Positions 7,523 to 19,716 of a stretch of 64,000 nucleotides of DNA are shown piece by piece. This DNA comes from SXTU01 sp964496695 (lineage in GTDB: Bacteria; Verrucomicrobiota; Verrucomicrobiia; Limisphaerales; SXTU01). Position 1 is the first letter of the stretch; the number at the start of each line of letters is the position of its first letter. A program made the position numbers and the translations under genes. Under the pieces are notes generated by a model. It was not told where the DNA came from. It searched no databases and worked only from the letters and a program-made list of their open reading frames with translations. Location: positions 1 to 64,000 of the forward strand of contig CAZCBE010000001.1 in NCBI GenBank assembly GCA_964496695.1. The letters run 5' to 3'.

Positions 7523-8698
7523 TCACTTGATGACCTGCTGCCACTGATTCTCGCGCGCCGAACGGGCGGCTTTCAACGCCCCCAGCGCGACAAATTCCTG
7601 GTAGCGGTCGCCGGTCCGGCGCACGCACGGCTGCTCGTAGCCCTCGGCGGCGAGGAGACGCTGCAGTTCAGTGTCCAGCCCGCGGATGCGGCTGCCACCA
7701 CCAGTGAGAATGATGTTCTGCAGCAGCTCGCCGACGCTGTCCGGAGACGCGTGGGCGATGAGCTGCTTGGCGCTCGCGAGGATCTGCTCCAGCAGCGCCG
7801 TGCAGGACTGGCCGAGCTGCTCGGTGATGTCCAGCTTGCGCAGTTTGCCGTTGATCATGACGCTGCCGACGACCGCCGCCGTGGGCGTGCCGACGTAGGA
7901 GTTCTGCTCCTTCAGCTCGCGCACCTTGTAGGGCGTCAGGCCGCAGTCAGGATACGTCTTGCGGATGGCCGCGTGCAGGAGCGAGTCCACCTTGTCACCG
8001 GCAAAGGGCAGCGAAATCTGCTCTTCCGGCGCGGGGAAGTAGCCTTGCACAAGGCACAGGTCCGTGGTGCCGCCACCGATGTCAATGAAGAGGGAGTTGC
8101 GCACCGGGTCCACATAGGTCGGATCGCTCAAGCGGCTCTCGTCGCGGAAGCCCAGCGCCGCGAGGAACGGCTCGGGGATGAGGATGACGCGGTCAAACAG
8201 GCCCGCCACGGCCTCGCGGATGCTCTCGCGGTCGGCGGCGTTCGCATTCGCCGGGATGCCGATGACGGCGCGCACCTCGGTGCCGGGGGCGATGTCCATC
8301 AGGGAGCGCAGATAGCGGGCGTAGTCGCGCGCGGCGGCGGTGTCCCGGATGACGCCGTCCACCATGGGCTGGACGAGATTCAGGTGCAGGCGCTGGCGGA
8401 CGGCTTCCTCGCCGAAGAGCACGGAGGCATTGTCGGGCAGGAGGCCTTCCACGACGCCGTCCTTGGCATAGCCGACGACGGTGGGGATTACGCGGTCGGT
8501 GGCCAGTTCATGGCTCCCGCCGTAAGCGCCCTTGAGGCACGACTTGTTCGTGCCCCAGTCGAAACCGAGCAGGAGCACGGCGCGGTCGGTTGCGGTGCCG
8601 TTGTTGGCGCAGATGTCGAAACGGCCTTTGCCGTTGACCTCCTGCGGCTTGAAGTAACGATGGTTGCTGGGAGTGAGGACTGAGTTTGCTGCGTTCAT
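7523..8698 (-). CDS. MamK-like bacterial actin
   Basis: A 391-residue actin/HSP70-superfamily ATPase. The phosphate-1 loop is GFDWGTNKS at residues 45-53, phosphate-2 is DIGGGTTD at 206-213, and the adenosine motif is TGGGSRIRG at 332-340. Beyond generic actin motifs it follows the magnetosome filament protein MamK, as I recall that family: GIPANANAAD (148-156), PEPFLAALG, PAPEEQISLPFAGDKVDS, KEQNSYVGTPT (263-273) and LQNIILTGGGSRIRG. It should polymerise into cytoplasmic filaments with ATP. An N-terminal extension of about 40 residues precedes the core. No other mam gene is in the window, so a magnetosome role is not implied; positioning of some other cargo or plasmid-like segregation (ParM-type) are alternatives. 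The upstream gene at 8734-9279 is the likely partner. Confidence 0.88.
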   Translation of the reverse strand: MNAANSVLTPSNHRYFKPQEVNGKGRFDICANNGTATDRAVLLLGFDWGTNKSCLKGAYGGSHELATDRVIPTVVGYAKDGVVEGLLPDNASVLFGEEAVRQRLHLNLVQPMVDGVIRDTAAARDYARYLRSLMDIAPGTEVRAVIGIPANANAADRESIREAVAGLFDRVILIPEPFLAALGFRDESRLSDPTYVDPVRNSLFIDIGGGTTDLCLVQGYFPAPEEQISLPFAGDKVDSLLHAAIRKTYPDCGLTPYKVRELKEQNSYVGTPTAAVVGSVMINGKLRKLDITEQLGQSCTALLEQILASAKQLIAHASPDSVGELLQNIILTGGGSRIRGLDTELQRLLAAEGYEQPCVRRTGDRYQEFVALGALKAARSARENQWQQVIK

Positions 8699-8733
8699 GT
8701 GTGTAGGACAGTTGATGTGTGGGACGGACAGGG

Positions 8734-9279
8734 TCAGGCGGCGAGCGGCCGGACAGGGGCTGATTGCTCGTCTGCCAAAATGAGATCAATGATCGAGGTG
8801 AGATCACCCGCCGCCACGCGGGCGGGGCGAGCGGCGGGCGCTGCCGCCGGGGCAGGACGCGATGGGGCGGGCTGCGGGGCGCGCGTAGGGGCGGGTGCCT
8901 GCGGACGGGCAGCCGGAGCGAGGGTCGCCGCTGGGCGGAGGTTGGATTCCGTCACAGCCTTGCGCACCTCGGCGGTGATCTGGGCGGTGAGCGAGGGTAG
9001 CAGTTCGGCCCGGACCTGCTGCGCCATGAGTTCCTGCGCCAGCCAGGCATCCGCCAGGCGGGTTTGTTCCACCTGGAACATCTCGTCGAGCCGGCGGGCC
9101 TTGGAGGCGCCATCCGCGGAGTCTCGCTCGGACCATTCGAGGATGCTCACCGGCAGGTCGTTTTGCAGGAGGCGCAGCGATTCCTCATTCCGCGCCTGCT
9201 GTTGCAGGACGCAGAGCTGCCGGTAGTCCTGGACCACCTTCTGCCAGAGGGCATCTGCCGTGTTGCTGCTTGCGCTCAT
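8734..9279 (-). CDS. Hypothetical helical, Pro/Ala-rich protein; likely actin partner
   Basis: A 181-residue protein encoded 35 bp upstream of the MamK-like actin on the same strand, so the two are very probably co-transcribed. Residues 1-105 are predicted helical with coiled-coil-like spacing (DYRQLCVLQQQARNEESLRL, then RLDEMFQVEQTRLADAW and LPSLTAQITAEVRKAVTES). Residues about 115-155 are a Pro/Ala/Arg linker (ARPQAPAPTRAPQPAPSR). The final 25 residues form a short acidic-hydrophobic helix (DLTSIIDLILADEQ) that looks like a docking peptide. There is no signal peptide or membrane helix. I know no homologue. The arrangement of coiled coil, flexible linker and terminal peptide fits an adaptor that could link a filament to cargo, but that is inference from layout alone. 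Confidence 0.7.
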   Translation of the reverse strand: MSASSNTADALWQKVVQDYRQLCVLQQQARNEESLRLLQNDLPVSILEWSERDSADGASKARRLDEMFQVEQTRLADAWLAQELMAQQVRAELLPSLTAQITAEVRKAVTESNLRPAATLAPAARPQAPAPTRAPQPAPSRPAPAAAPAARPARVAAGDLTSIIDLILADEQSAPVRPLAA

Positions 9280-9478
9280 GAAACTTCGTTCGCCGTCGGC
9301 TGGTAAAGCAACGCCAATGCCAGCGATGCAAGTCGTTGAAATGGAGTGTCCTCCTCTGGTTGGCGGCGATTTCTTCCCGTTCCAACAGCGAACGTTCCTG
9401 CCGCCCCGGCAACAACTTCCCGCTTAACCTTGCGAAGCTGCGCGCCCACACTGTCGTCAGCCTTACAGCCAACTAATC

Positions 9479-10669
9479 ATGCCCGCCGCCACACATGCTC
9501 GGCTGCCCCAGCCGGCTAGCTCCGGAACCATTGTCAACCGGACACACCCGACGCTCGTCACGCTGCTCCTGCTGGTCGGCTTGAGGCTGGCCGTTCCCCT
9601 GCCCGCCGCCGAGTGGTTCGTCCACTTGGAAACCGGGGCCGACAACCAAACCGGAGCAAAGTCCGCCCCGCTCAAGACCGCCCAGCTCGCCGTCAGCCGC
9701 GCCAAGCCCGGCGACACCATCCATCTGCTGCCCGAAGGCGCGGTCTTTCGCCAGATGATCATGCTGGCGGGCAAGACCAACCTCACCATCGAAGGCCACG
9801 GCGTGACCCTCACCGGTGCCGACCCGCTGCCGGCCGACGGCTGGGAAACGGTCGCGCCCGGCCTGCATCGCCGGCAGTTGCCCCGCACGCGCTTTGACCG
9901 CCACCTGCTCATTCGCAACGGCAAGGCGAACCGCATGGGCCGCAGCCCATCGGTGAACGTCCCCTTCCCTGCGCCGGAGGCATTGCGCGACGGCGAGTTT
10001 GCGTGGGTGCTGCAACCGGACGAAAAGACCGGCTGGCTCTACGTGCGCGGTTCGACGACGGGCTTGGAATGGAGTGTGCGCGACGCCGGCCTCGCCACCG
10101 GCGGCACCAACCGCTCCATCACCGTCCGCAACCTTCACGCCCGTCACGCGCTCAACGACGGCTTCAACATCCATGGCGACTGCCGTGAACTGCGCTGTTT
10201 CAACATCACCGGTTACGAAAACTTCGACGAAGGCTTCAGCGCGCACGACACCTGCCAGGTCTGGGTGACGGATGGGAAGTTCTGGGGCAACGACAACGCC
10301 GTCGCCGACGTGAACCTGTGCGACTCCTACTACACCCGCTGCGAATTCCGCGACAGCGTGAGCGTGGAAGTGCTCTTCTCCGGCGGCGACCACCGGCTGG
10401 ACGACTGCCGGATCATCGCCTCGGGCAAGGCGGCCTTCACGCTCTCCTCCGGTGGCAACCCGCGGACCAAGGAACCGGGTCTCGGAAAGTGCGCCGTGAC
10501 CAACACGGAGATCTCCAGCGCCGACCAAACGCCCCGCGCACTGCGCATCGCTGAATCCAGCGAAGCAACCTTCACGAACTGCCGCCTGCGCGGAATCACC
10601 GTCTCCAATCGCGGCAAGCTCACGGCCGCCGGGTCTACGCTCGATGGCATGGCGTGGTCGCCACGCTGA
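9479..10669 (+). CDS. Secreted right-handed beta-helix protein
   Basis: A 396-residue exported protein. The N-terminus is long (MPAATHARLPQPASSG) before a hydrophobic segment TLVTLLLLVGLRLAVPLPAAE, so the true start may be an internal codon nearer residue 20. The mature protein begins WFVHLETGADNQTGAKSAPLKTAQLAV, the typical opening of pectate-lyase-like beta-helix proteins with a DUF1565-type entry. Short strand-turn repeats follow: NRSITVRNLHARHALNDGFNI, HGDCRELRCFNITGYENFDEGFSAHDTCQVWV and DSYYTRCEFRDSVSVEVLF. It is probably a carbohydrate-active or carbohydrate-binding protein; no catalytic residues can be assigned. It starts the plus-strand run of exported proteins and lies 199 bp from the divergent actin module. 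Confidence 0.78.
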   Translation: MPAATHARLPQPASSGTIVNRTHPTLVTLLLLVGLRLAVPLPAAEWFVHLETGADNQTGAKSAPLKTAQLAVSRAKPGDTIHLLPEGAVFRQMIMLAGKTNLTIEGHGVTLTGADPLPADGWETVAPGLHRRQLPRTRFDRHLLIRNGKANRMGRSPSVNVPFPAPEALRDGEFAWVLQPDEKTGWLYVRGSTTGLEWSVRDAGLATGGTNRSITVRNLHARHALNDGFNIHGDCRELRCFNITGYENFDEGFSAHDTCQVWVTDGKFWGNDNAVADVNLCDSYYTRCEFRDSVSVEVLFSGGDHRLDDCRIIASGKAAFTLSSGGNPRTKEPGLGKCAVTNTEISSADQTPRALRIAESSEATFTNCRLRGITVSNRGKLTAAGSTLDGMAWSPR

Positions 10670-10710
10670 CTGGTTGGGACATCAATTCAAGTCTCACGCA
10701 CTACCTCCGC

Positions 10711-11889
10711 ATGAACCCGAACAGCTCCACCGCTCTCGACCGCCGTCGTTTTCTGCACGGCTCCCTGCTCGCCGCCGCAGGCGCGTCGTTCGCCCTTCGC
10801 CCGGCCCAGGCCGCCGCGCCGGAGTTCAAGCTGCTCGACACCAAGGTCATTTCGCATCAGCCGGAGTATTACCACGGGTGGCCCACGGTCGCGCGCCGGA
10901 GCAATGGCGAGCTGTGGCTGGTCTGGTCCGGCGGGCGCGAGGCGCATGTGTGTCCGTTCGGGCAGGTCGTCGCCATGACCTCGCGCGACCACGGCGCGAC
11001 CTGGACCTGGCCGCGCGTGCTGCTGGACTGCGCGATTGATGATCGCGACGCCGGCGTGCTGGAGACGGCGAAAGGCTCGCTGCTGGTCTCGACCTTCAAT
11101 TCGCTCGCCTACGTGCCCATTCTGGAACAGGCCGAAAAGGACGGCAAATGGGCCGCTGCCAAACTTGCCCGCTGGCAGGCCGCACACCGTCGCCTCAGCC
11201 CCGAGGCACAGCAAAAGGAGCTGGGCCAGTGGATGCTGCGCTCGACCGACGGTGGCGTGACTTGGTCGGCCCGCTATGGTTGCACAGTCAACAGCCCACA
11301 CGGGCCAGTTCAGCTCCGCGACGGCCGCGTGTTCTACGCCGGCAAGGAACTCTGGACTGGCGACAAGCGCACCGGCGTGTGCGTGTCCGACGATGACGGG
11401 CAGAACTGGCGCTGGCTGGCGGACATTCCCGTCCGCAAAGGTGATCTGGCGAAGGACTACCACGAGCTGCACGCCGTCGAATGCGCCAGCGGCACGCTGC
11501 TCGTCCACATCCGCAACCACAACAAGCCGAACGCGGGCGAGACCTTGCAGACCGAGTCCACGGACGGCGGGAAGACCTGGAGCGAGCCGCATTCCATCGG
11601 CGTCTGGGGCCTGCCCTCGCATCTGCTGCGTCTGCGCGATGGTCGCCTCGTGATGAGCTACGGCCACCGCCGTGCCCCGCTCGGCAACCAGGCCCGCGTC
11701 AGCGCCGACCACGGCAAGACCTGGAGCGAGCCGATGATCCTTTCCGGCGATGGCACCTCCGGCGACCTCGGCTATCCCAGCACCGTGCAGCTCGACGATG
11801 GTTCGTTGCTTACCGTTTGGTATGAGAAGCTAAAGGACCGTCCCCTAGCCGCCCTCCGCCAGGCCCGCTGGACGTTGGGCAACGGGTGA
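10711..11889 (+). CDS. Exo-alpha-sialidase-like BNR-repeat protein, Tat exported
   Basis: A 392-residue six-bladed propeller protein. The start at 10711 gives a twin-arginine signal (LDRRRFLHGSLLAAAGASFAL). Five Asp-box motifs of the S-x-D-x-G-x-T-W type are visible: TSRDHGATW, STDGGVTW, VSDDDGQNW, ESTDGGKTW and VSADHGKTW. The segment YYHGWPTVARRSNGELWLVWSGGREAH near residue 50 resembles the arginine-bearing first blade of sialidases. The family hydrolyses sialic acids or related sugars, but many PVC members have unknown substrates. The downstream gene at 12131 is a second, more divergent propeller of the same fold, and the two may act on the same glycan. Confidence 0.85.
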   Translation: MNPNSSTALDRRRFLHGSLLAAAGASFALRPAQAAAPEFKLLDTKVISHQPEYYHGWPTVARRSNGELWLVWSGGREAHVCPFGQVVAMTSRDHGATWTWPRVLLDCAIDDRDAGVLETAKGSLLVSTFNSLAYVPILEQAEKDGKWAAAKLARWQAAHRRLSPEAQQKELGQWMLRSTDGGVTWSARYGCTVNSPHGPVQLRDGRVFYAGKELWTGDKRTGVCVSDDDGQNWRWLADIPVRKGDLAKDYHELHAVECASGTLLVHIRNHNKPNAGETLQTESTDGGKTWSEPHSIGVWGLPSHLLRLRDGRLVMSYGHRRAPLGNQARVSADHGKTWSEPMILSGDGTSGDLGYPSTVQLDDGSLLTVWYEKLKDRPLAALRQARWTLGNG

Positions 11890-11968
11890 GCCGTGTCTTC
11901 CTATGAACTGTCTTAGTGCGATGAATAGCTGGGGGAGCCGCTCGTGCAAATCGACGTTGCATGAACCC

Positions 11969-12060
11969 GTGATGGTAGGGCGGGGTGTCCTCACCCCGCC
12001 GCCGACCACCCGGATGCCACAGAACTTCGGCGGCGCGCTGAGGACAGCGCGCCCTACCAG
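11969..12060. repeat. GTAGGGCG/CGCCCTAC palindromic element
   Basis: GGTAGGGCGGGGTGTCCTCACCCCGCC at the left and GGCGCGCTGAGGACAGCGCGCCCTACC at the right form an element with inverted ends (GGTAGGGCG and CGCCCTACC) and internal GGTGTCCTCACC and GCTGAGGACAGC palindromes. It fills much of the 11890-12130 gap; nothing else is seen there. Confidence 0.7.
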
Positions 12061-12130
12061 CGCAGGCTCAAAGGTTGCGGGCAAAACGCGCACCCGAACA
12101 AGTCGCTGGTCCGCTCTGACTTCATCGCTC

Positions 12131-13339
12131 ATGGGCCTGGTTGTTCTCCTCCTAGCCCTGCTCGCATGTTCCATCCATGCCGCTGAACCGCTCGACTTCA
12201 CCGTGAAGCTCGAAACGGTGCTCAGGCACGACGACGGCAAATTCCTCTGGTTCCACCCGCGCGCCGCCGCCATCCCCGGCACCAGCCCGTCCGAGCCGGC
12301 TTCGGTGATGACCATCCAGAAGCACCTCAAGGTTTCGGACTACTACTCCGGCCTGCATGTCATGACCCGTGCCACGCCCACCGCACCGTGGACCGGCCCG
12401 GTGCTGCCGCCCGAGTTGGACTGGAAGCAGCAGCCCGACGGCGTGACCATCAGCGTGGCGGACGTGACGCCCGGCTGGCACGCGCCGACGGGCCGGCTCC
12501 TCGCCATCGGCTGCCAGGTCCGCTACAGCGAGAAGGGCAAGCAGCTCGACGACGTCAAGCGCGCCCACCAGACCGTCTATGCCGTGCTTGATCCGAAGAC
12601 TGGCAAGTGGTCGCCGTGGCAGGTGCTGGAGATGCCGGCGGACGAGGAATTCAACTTCGCCCGCAACGCCTGCGCCCAATGGTTGGTGCGCCCCGACGGC
12701 TCCCTGCTCGTGCCGCTCTACATCGGCAAAAGTGCGAAGGACCGCTACAGCACGACGGTGGCGGAGTGCCGCTTCGACGGCACCAAGCTCACCTTCGCGC
12801 GCCACGGCAGCGTGCTGCGGCTGCCGGTTGCACGCGGCCTTTACGAGCCGTCGCTCGTCGCATTTCAGGGACGCTACTTCCTCACGCTGCGCAATGACCT
12901 GCGCGGCTACGTGAGCGTGAGCGACGACGGCCAGAACTTCGCCGAGCCCAAGCCGTGGCTCTTCGACGACGGCACCGAACTCGGCAGCTACAACACGCAG
13001 GCCCACTGGCTCGCGCATAGCGAGGGGCTGTTCCTCATCTACACCCGGCGCGGCGCGAACAACGACCACATCATCCGCCATCGTGCACCGCTCTTCATGG
13101 CCCAGGTGGACCCCGCCACGCTCCGCGTCCGGCGTGCCACGGAGAAGGTCGTCGTGCCCGAGCGTGGCGCAGAACTCGGCAACTTCGGTTGCAATCCGTT
13201 CAGCGCGGCGGAGTCCTGGGTGACCGTGTCCGAAGGCTTGTTCATGAAGGACTCGAAGCAGCGCGGCGCCGAGGGCGCGACCTTCGTGGCTCGCATTCTC
13301 TGGTCGAAACCCAACCGGCTTGTCGGCAACACCCCATGA
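12131..13339 (+). CDS. Secreted sialidase-fold protein
   Basis: A 402-residue exported protein. The start at 12131 (MGLVVLLLALLACSIHAAEP) gives a clean signal peptide; an upstream in-frame start would include residues encoded by the repeat at 11969-12060. The sequence looks like a BNR/sialidase-fold propeller: TVLRHDDGKFLWFHPRAAAIPG, FNFARNACAQWLVRPDGSLLVPLYIG, RGLYEPSLVAFQGRYFLTLRND and one clear Asp-box (VSDDGQNF). Tyr- and Arg-rich segments near SYNTQAHWLAHSEGLFLIYTRRG resemble the glycosidase-type central strands. Substrate unknown. The stop overlaps the start of the next gene (ATGA at 13336-13339), so translation is probably coupled to the FAD oxidoreductase. Confidence 0.8.
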   Translation: MGLVVLLLALLACSIHAAEPLDFTVKLETVLRHDDGKFLWFHPRAAAIPGTSPSEPASVMTIQKHLKVSDYYSGLHVMTRATPTAPWTGPVLPPELDWKQQPDGVTISVADVTPGWHAPTGRLLAIGCQVRYSEKGKQLDDVKRAHQTVYAVLDPKTGKWSPWQVLEMPADEEFNFARNACAQWLVRPDGSLLVPLYIGKSAKDRYSTTVAECRFDGTKLTFARHGSVLRLPVARGLYEPSLVAFQGRYFLTLRNDLRGYVSVSDDGQNFAEPKPWLFDDGTELGSYNTQAHWLAHSEGLFLIYTRRGANNDHIIRHRAPLFMAQVDPATLRVRRATEKVVVPERGAELGNFGCNPFSAAESWVTVSEGLFMKDSKQRGAEGATFVARILWSKPNRLVGNTP

Positions 13340-15645
13340 AATCAATCAGACTGCTTATCGGCTTGCTGCTGGTTTGTCTCGGCAGCCAGGTGGCCTTCGC
13401 CGCCGGCCCAACCTACGATCTCGTCATCTACGGCGGCACCTCGGCGGGCGTCGCTGCGGCCGTGCAGGCCAAGCGCATGGGCAAGTCTGTCGTGCTCATT
13501 GAGCCGACCCGCAGGCTCGGCGGGCTGACCACGGGCGGCCTGGGCCAGACCGACATTGGCAACAAGGCCGCCATCGGTGGCATTGCGCGGGAATTCTACC
13601 AGGGCATCAAGCGCCACTACGACGACCCCGCCGCCTGGAAATGGCAGCCCCAGACGCTTTACCGCGACAGCGGTCAGACCCGCACGGACACCGGCGAGCA
13701 AGCCCGCTGGACCTTTGAACCCAGCGCCGCGCTGCGCGTCTTCTCGGACTGGGTCAGAACCAACCAGATCGAAGTCATTTACGGCGAACGCCTCGAACGC
13801 GCCACTGGCGTCACGCTCACCAAGACCGCCCCGCCGCGCATCGAAGCCATCCGCATGGAGTCCGGGAAAGCCTTCCAAGGCCGCATGTTCATGGACGCGA
13901 CCTACGAAGGCGACCTGATGGCCTCCGCCAAGGTCAGCTACACCGTCGGTCGCGAAGCCAACGCCCGCTATGGCGAAACCCTCAATGGCATCCAGCCCGC
14001 GCAGGCCCGCTTCCATCAGCTCGTCAAGGGCGTAAGCCCCTACGTGAAGCCCGGCGATCCTGCCAGCGGCCTCCTGCCCCACATCAACCCCAACGGACCC
14101 GGTAAAGAAGGCGATGGCGACCACCGCGTCCAGGCCTACTGCTTCCGCATGTGCCTCACCGACCATCCCGACAACCGCATTCCCTTTCACAAACCGGACG
14201 GCTACGTCGCACTCTGGTATGAGCTGCTGCTCCGCAACTACGAGGCGGGCGAGAAGGCCCCGCCGTGGATCAATTCCTCCATGCCCAACCGCAAAACCGA
14301 CACGAACAATCGCCTCGGCGTTTCCACCGATTTCATCGGCCAGAACTACGACTACCCCGAAGCCTCCTATGCTGTGCGTGAGAAAATCGTCGCCCAGCAC
14401 CGCCTCTACCAGCAGGGCTTGATGTGGACCCTCGCCAACCACCCGCGCATCCCAGAAGCCGTCCGAAAGGAAGTGGCGCGCTGGGGCATGTGCAAGGACG
14501 AGTTCACCGAAGGCAACGGCTGGCAGGAGCAGCTCTACATTCGCGAAGCCCGCCGCATGGTCGCCGACCTGGTCATGACGCAGCACCATTGCCAGGGCCG
14601 TGAAGTCGCGCCCTATCCGGTCGGCCTCGCCGCCTACACCATGGATTCGCACCACCAGCAGCGCTACATCGACGCCGACGGCCACGTCCGCAACGAGGGC
14701 GATGTCGAAGTCGGCGGCTTCCCGCCCTACCCGATTGGCTTCCGCTCCATCGTGCCGAAGGCCACGGAGTGCGCCAATCTCCTCGTTCCCACCTGCCTCT
14801 CCGCCTCGCACATCGCGTTCGGCAGCATCCGCATGGAACCCGTCTTCATGGTCCTCGCCCAGTCCGCCGCCACCGCCGCCGCCCACGCGATTGACGAGCA
14901 GGTTCCGGTGCAGCACATCAATCAGCCGAAGTTCCGCGCCCGGCTCGAAGCCGACCACCAGGTGCTCGTATGGGTCGCCCCGGCCAAGCCCGCTTCGACG
15001 CCCAAGGCGACCCCCCAAAAGCTCCGCATCGTCACGCTGGGCGACTCCATTACGAAGGGCGTGCGCCCCGGCGTGAAGGCGGAGGAGACGTTTGCCGCGC
15101 GCTTGGAAGCCGCCTTGCGCGCGGACGGCGTGGAAGCCTCTGTGACCAACGTCGGCATCGGCGGCGAGCGCACGGATCAGGCTTTGAAAAGGCTGGCCAA
15201 GGACGTCCTCGCGCAAAAGCCATCCCTCGTCACCATCATGTATGGCACCAACGACAGCTACGTGGACCAGGGCAAAAACGCCTCGCGCATCACCGCCGAC
15301 GAGTATCGCACGAACCTCGGCAAGCTGGTGGATGAACTCCGCGCCGCCGGGACCACACCCGTGCTGATGACCGAGCCGCGCTGGGGCAAGACGGCGAAGC
15401 TCAACGGCGTTGGCGAGCACCCGAACGTGCAACTCGAGAAGTATGTCGCGGCCTGCCGCGCCGTCGCGAAGGAGAAACAAACGCCTCTCGTGGACCACTA
15501 CCAGCACTGGACCAACGCGGAAGCCAAGGGCGTGGACATCGGCGCGTGGACCACCGACCAGTGCCACCCGAATCCCGACGGCCACCGCGTGCTCACCGAA
15601 GCCATGCTGCCGGTCATTCGCGCCGCACTGAAGCCCGCTCCTTGA
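13336..15645 (+). CDS. FAD-dependent oxidoreductase fused to SGNH hydrolase
   Basis: A 769-residue two-domain exported protein. The start at 13336 gives the signal peptide MKSIRLLIGLLLVCLGSQVA. Residues 28-540 are an FAD_oxidored-type enzyme with a Rossmann entry (YDLVIYGGTSAGVAAAVQAKRMG), RRLGGLTTGGLGQTD, and a C-terminal FAD-contact region CLSASHIAFGSIRMEPVFM. From about residue 560 an SGNH/GDSL hydrolase follows: GDSITKG with the nucleophile Ser at about 571, GGERTD, YGTNDSY and the Asp/His block DQCHPNPDGH near 739. The first domain should oxidise a substrate with FAD; the second should cleave esters, for example acetyl groups on polysaccharide. The fusion is unusual. No frameshift or stop separates the domains. 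Confidence 0.88.
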   Translation: MKSIRLLIGLLLVCLGSQVAFAAGPTYDLVIYGGTSAGVAAAVQAKRMGKSVVLIEPTRRLGGLTTGGLGQTDIGNKAAIGGIAREFYQGIKRHYDDPAAWKWQPQTLYRDSGQTRTDTGEQARWTFEPSAALRVFSDWVRTNQIEVIYGERLERATGVTLTKTAPPRIEAIRMESGKAFQGRMFMDATYEGDLMASAKVSYTVGREANARYGETLNGIQPAQARFHQLVKGVSPYVKPGDPASGLLPHINPNGPGKEGDGDHRVQAYCFRMCLTDHPDNRIPFHKPDGYVALWYELLLRNYEAGEKAPPWINSSMPNRKTDTNNRLGVSTDFIGQNYDYPEASYAVREKIVAQHRLYQQGLMWTLANHPRIPEAVRKEVARWGMCKDEFTEGNGWQEQLYIREARRMVADLVMTQHHCQGREVAPYPVGLAAYTMDSHHQQRYIDADGHVRNEGDVEVGGFPPYPIGFRSIVPKATECANLLVPTCLSASHIAFGSIRMEPVFMVLAQSAATAAAHAIDEQVPVQHINQPKFRARLEADHQVLVWVAPAKPASTPKATPQKLRIVTLGDSITKGVRPGVKAEETFAARLEAALRADGVEASVTNVGIGGERTDQALKRLAKDVLAQKPSLVTIMYGTNDSYVDQGKNASRITADEYRTNLGKLVDELRAAGTTPVLMTEPRWGKTAKLNGVGEHPNVQLEKYVAACRAVAKEKQTPLVDHYQHWTNAEAKGVDIGAWTTDQCHPNPDGHRVLTEAMLPVIRAALKPAP

Positions 15646-15688
15646 ACTCGCGCTCGCCAACTTTCCGCATAACCCCGATTCTCCATTC

Positions 15689-16842
15689 ATGAAACCGCTT
15701 TGCCTCTTACCCGCCCTGCTGCTTGCCCTCACGCTTGCCGCGCAGGCCGCTTCGCCGCTCAGCACCGCCATCGAAGCCGCGCTCACCAAGGAGATCGCCG
15801 CCCACCACGCCGCCGGCGTCGTCACGCTCGTGATGCAGGACGGCAAGGTGGTTCATCACGCGGCCACTGGACTTGCCGACCGCGAGCAGAAGCTGCCGAT
15901 GAAAACCGATTCGCTCTTCTGGATTGCCTCCATGACCAAATCGGTGGCCGTCACCACGATCATGACGCTCGTGGACGAGGGCAAACTCTCGCTCGATGTT
16001 CCCGCGTCGCAGTGGCTGCCCGAGCTGGGCAAGGTCAAGCTCGCCAACGGCCAGCCGCCCGCGCGCCCCATCACGCTGCGTGACCTGATGTCGCACACGG
16101 CGGGCATCGCGTTTCCGCCGCGCAAGTCCACCGATGGCGCGCACTCGCTCAAGGGCTACGTGGCGGAACTGCTGCGTGCGCCGCTCGCCTTCGAGCCAGG
16201 CTCGGCCTACGAATACGGCTTTGGCATCACCGTCGCGGGCCGCATCGCGGAACTGGTGTCCGGCAAACCCTTCGAAGTGCTGATGCACGAGCGCGTCCTC
16301 GACCCGCTGGGCATGAAGGAGACCACCTTCCATCCCGACGCCCGCCAGCGCCCGCGCATCGCCCGCACTTACAAATCCGCCGAGGGCGGCGGCCTCGCAC
16401 TGGCCAACAACGTCTTCGTCACCTCCGACCCCGCCGTGCGGCGCATGGCCGAGCCCTCGGGCGGACTTTTTTCCACGGCGGCGGACATGGCCAAGTTTTA
16501 TCAGATGATCCTTGTCGGCGGCCTGCATGAGGGGAAACGCATCGTGTCGGAGAAAGCCATTGCCGAGATGACGCGCCCGCACACAGCCGGCGGCAAAACG
16601 CTGAACTACGGCCTCGGCTGGCAGACTGGCAACGGCGAGAAGCCGGCCATCCCCGGCTTTTCCAAGGCCGCCTTCGGCCACGGCGGCGCGTTCGCCACGC
16701 ACGGGTTCATTGATCCCGAGCGCAAGCTGGTCACGGTCTTCATGGTGCAGAACGTCCTCGTCACCGGCAGCGGCGATGCGCGCAAGGCCTTCCATGATGA
16801 AGTCAACCGCGCCCTGAGAAGCGGCGAAACCAGTTCGGCCCG

Positions 16843-16846
<4 letters not shown>
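15689..16846 (+). CDS. Serine hydrolase, class C beta-lactamase-like
   Basis: A 385-residue exported protein with signal peptide MKPLCLLPALLLALTLAAQA. The catalytic SxxK is S81-M-T-K in FWIASMTKSVAV. The second motif is YEYGFG (a Y-x-N variant, position about 171) and a third, HGG-type motif appears in FGHGGAF near residue 330. This is the beta-lactamase/esterase/D-aminopeptidase superfamily. In environmental PVC genomes such proteins are usually esterases or peptidases, not resistance enzymes, so no antibiotic role is implied. It lies 43 bp after the FAD/SGNH gene, and its stop overlaps the GTG start of the next gene (GTGA), which points to one transcript. Confidence 0.87.
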
Positions 16847-19704
<2,858 letters not shown>

Positions 19705-19716
19705 CATCACTTTCCC

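Noticed and set aside
7523..9279. Magnetosome island
   Set aside because: Only the actin is MamK-like; no other mam or mms gene is seen.
13342..15846. 834-codon minus-strand ORF
   Set aside because: Antisense shadow of the FAD/SGNH gene in GC-rich DNA; the plus-strand frame has clear family motifs.
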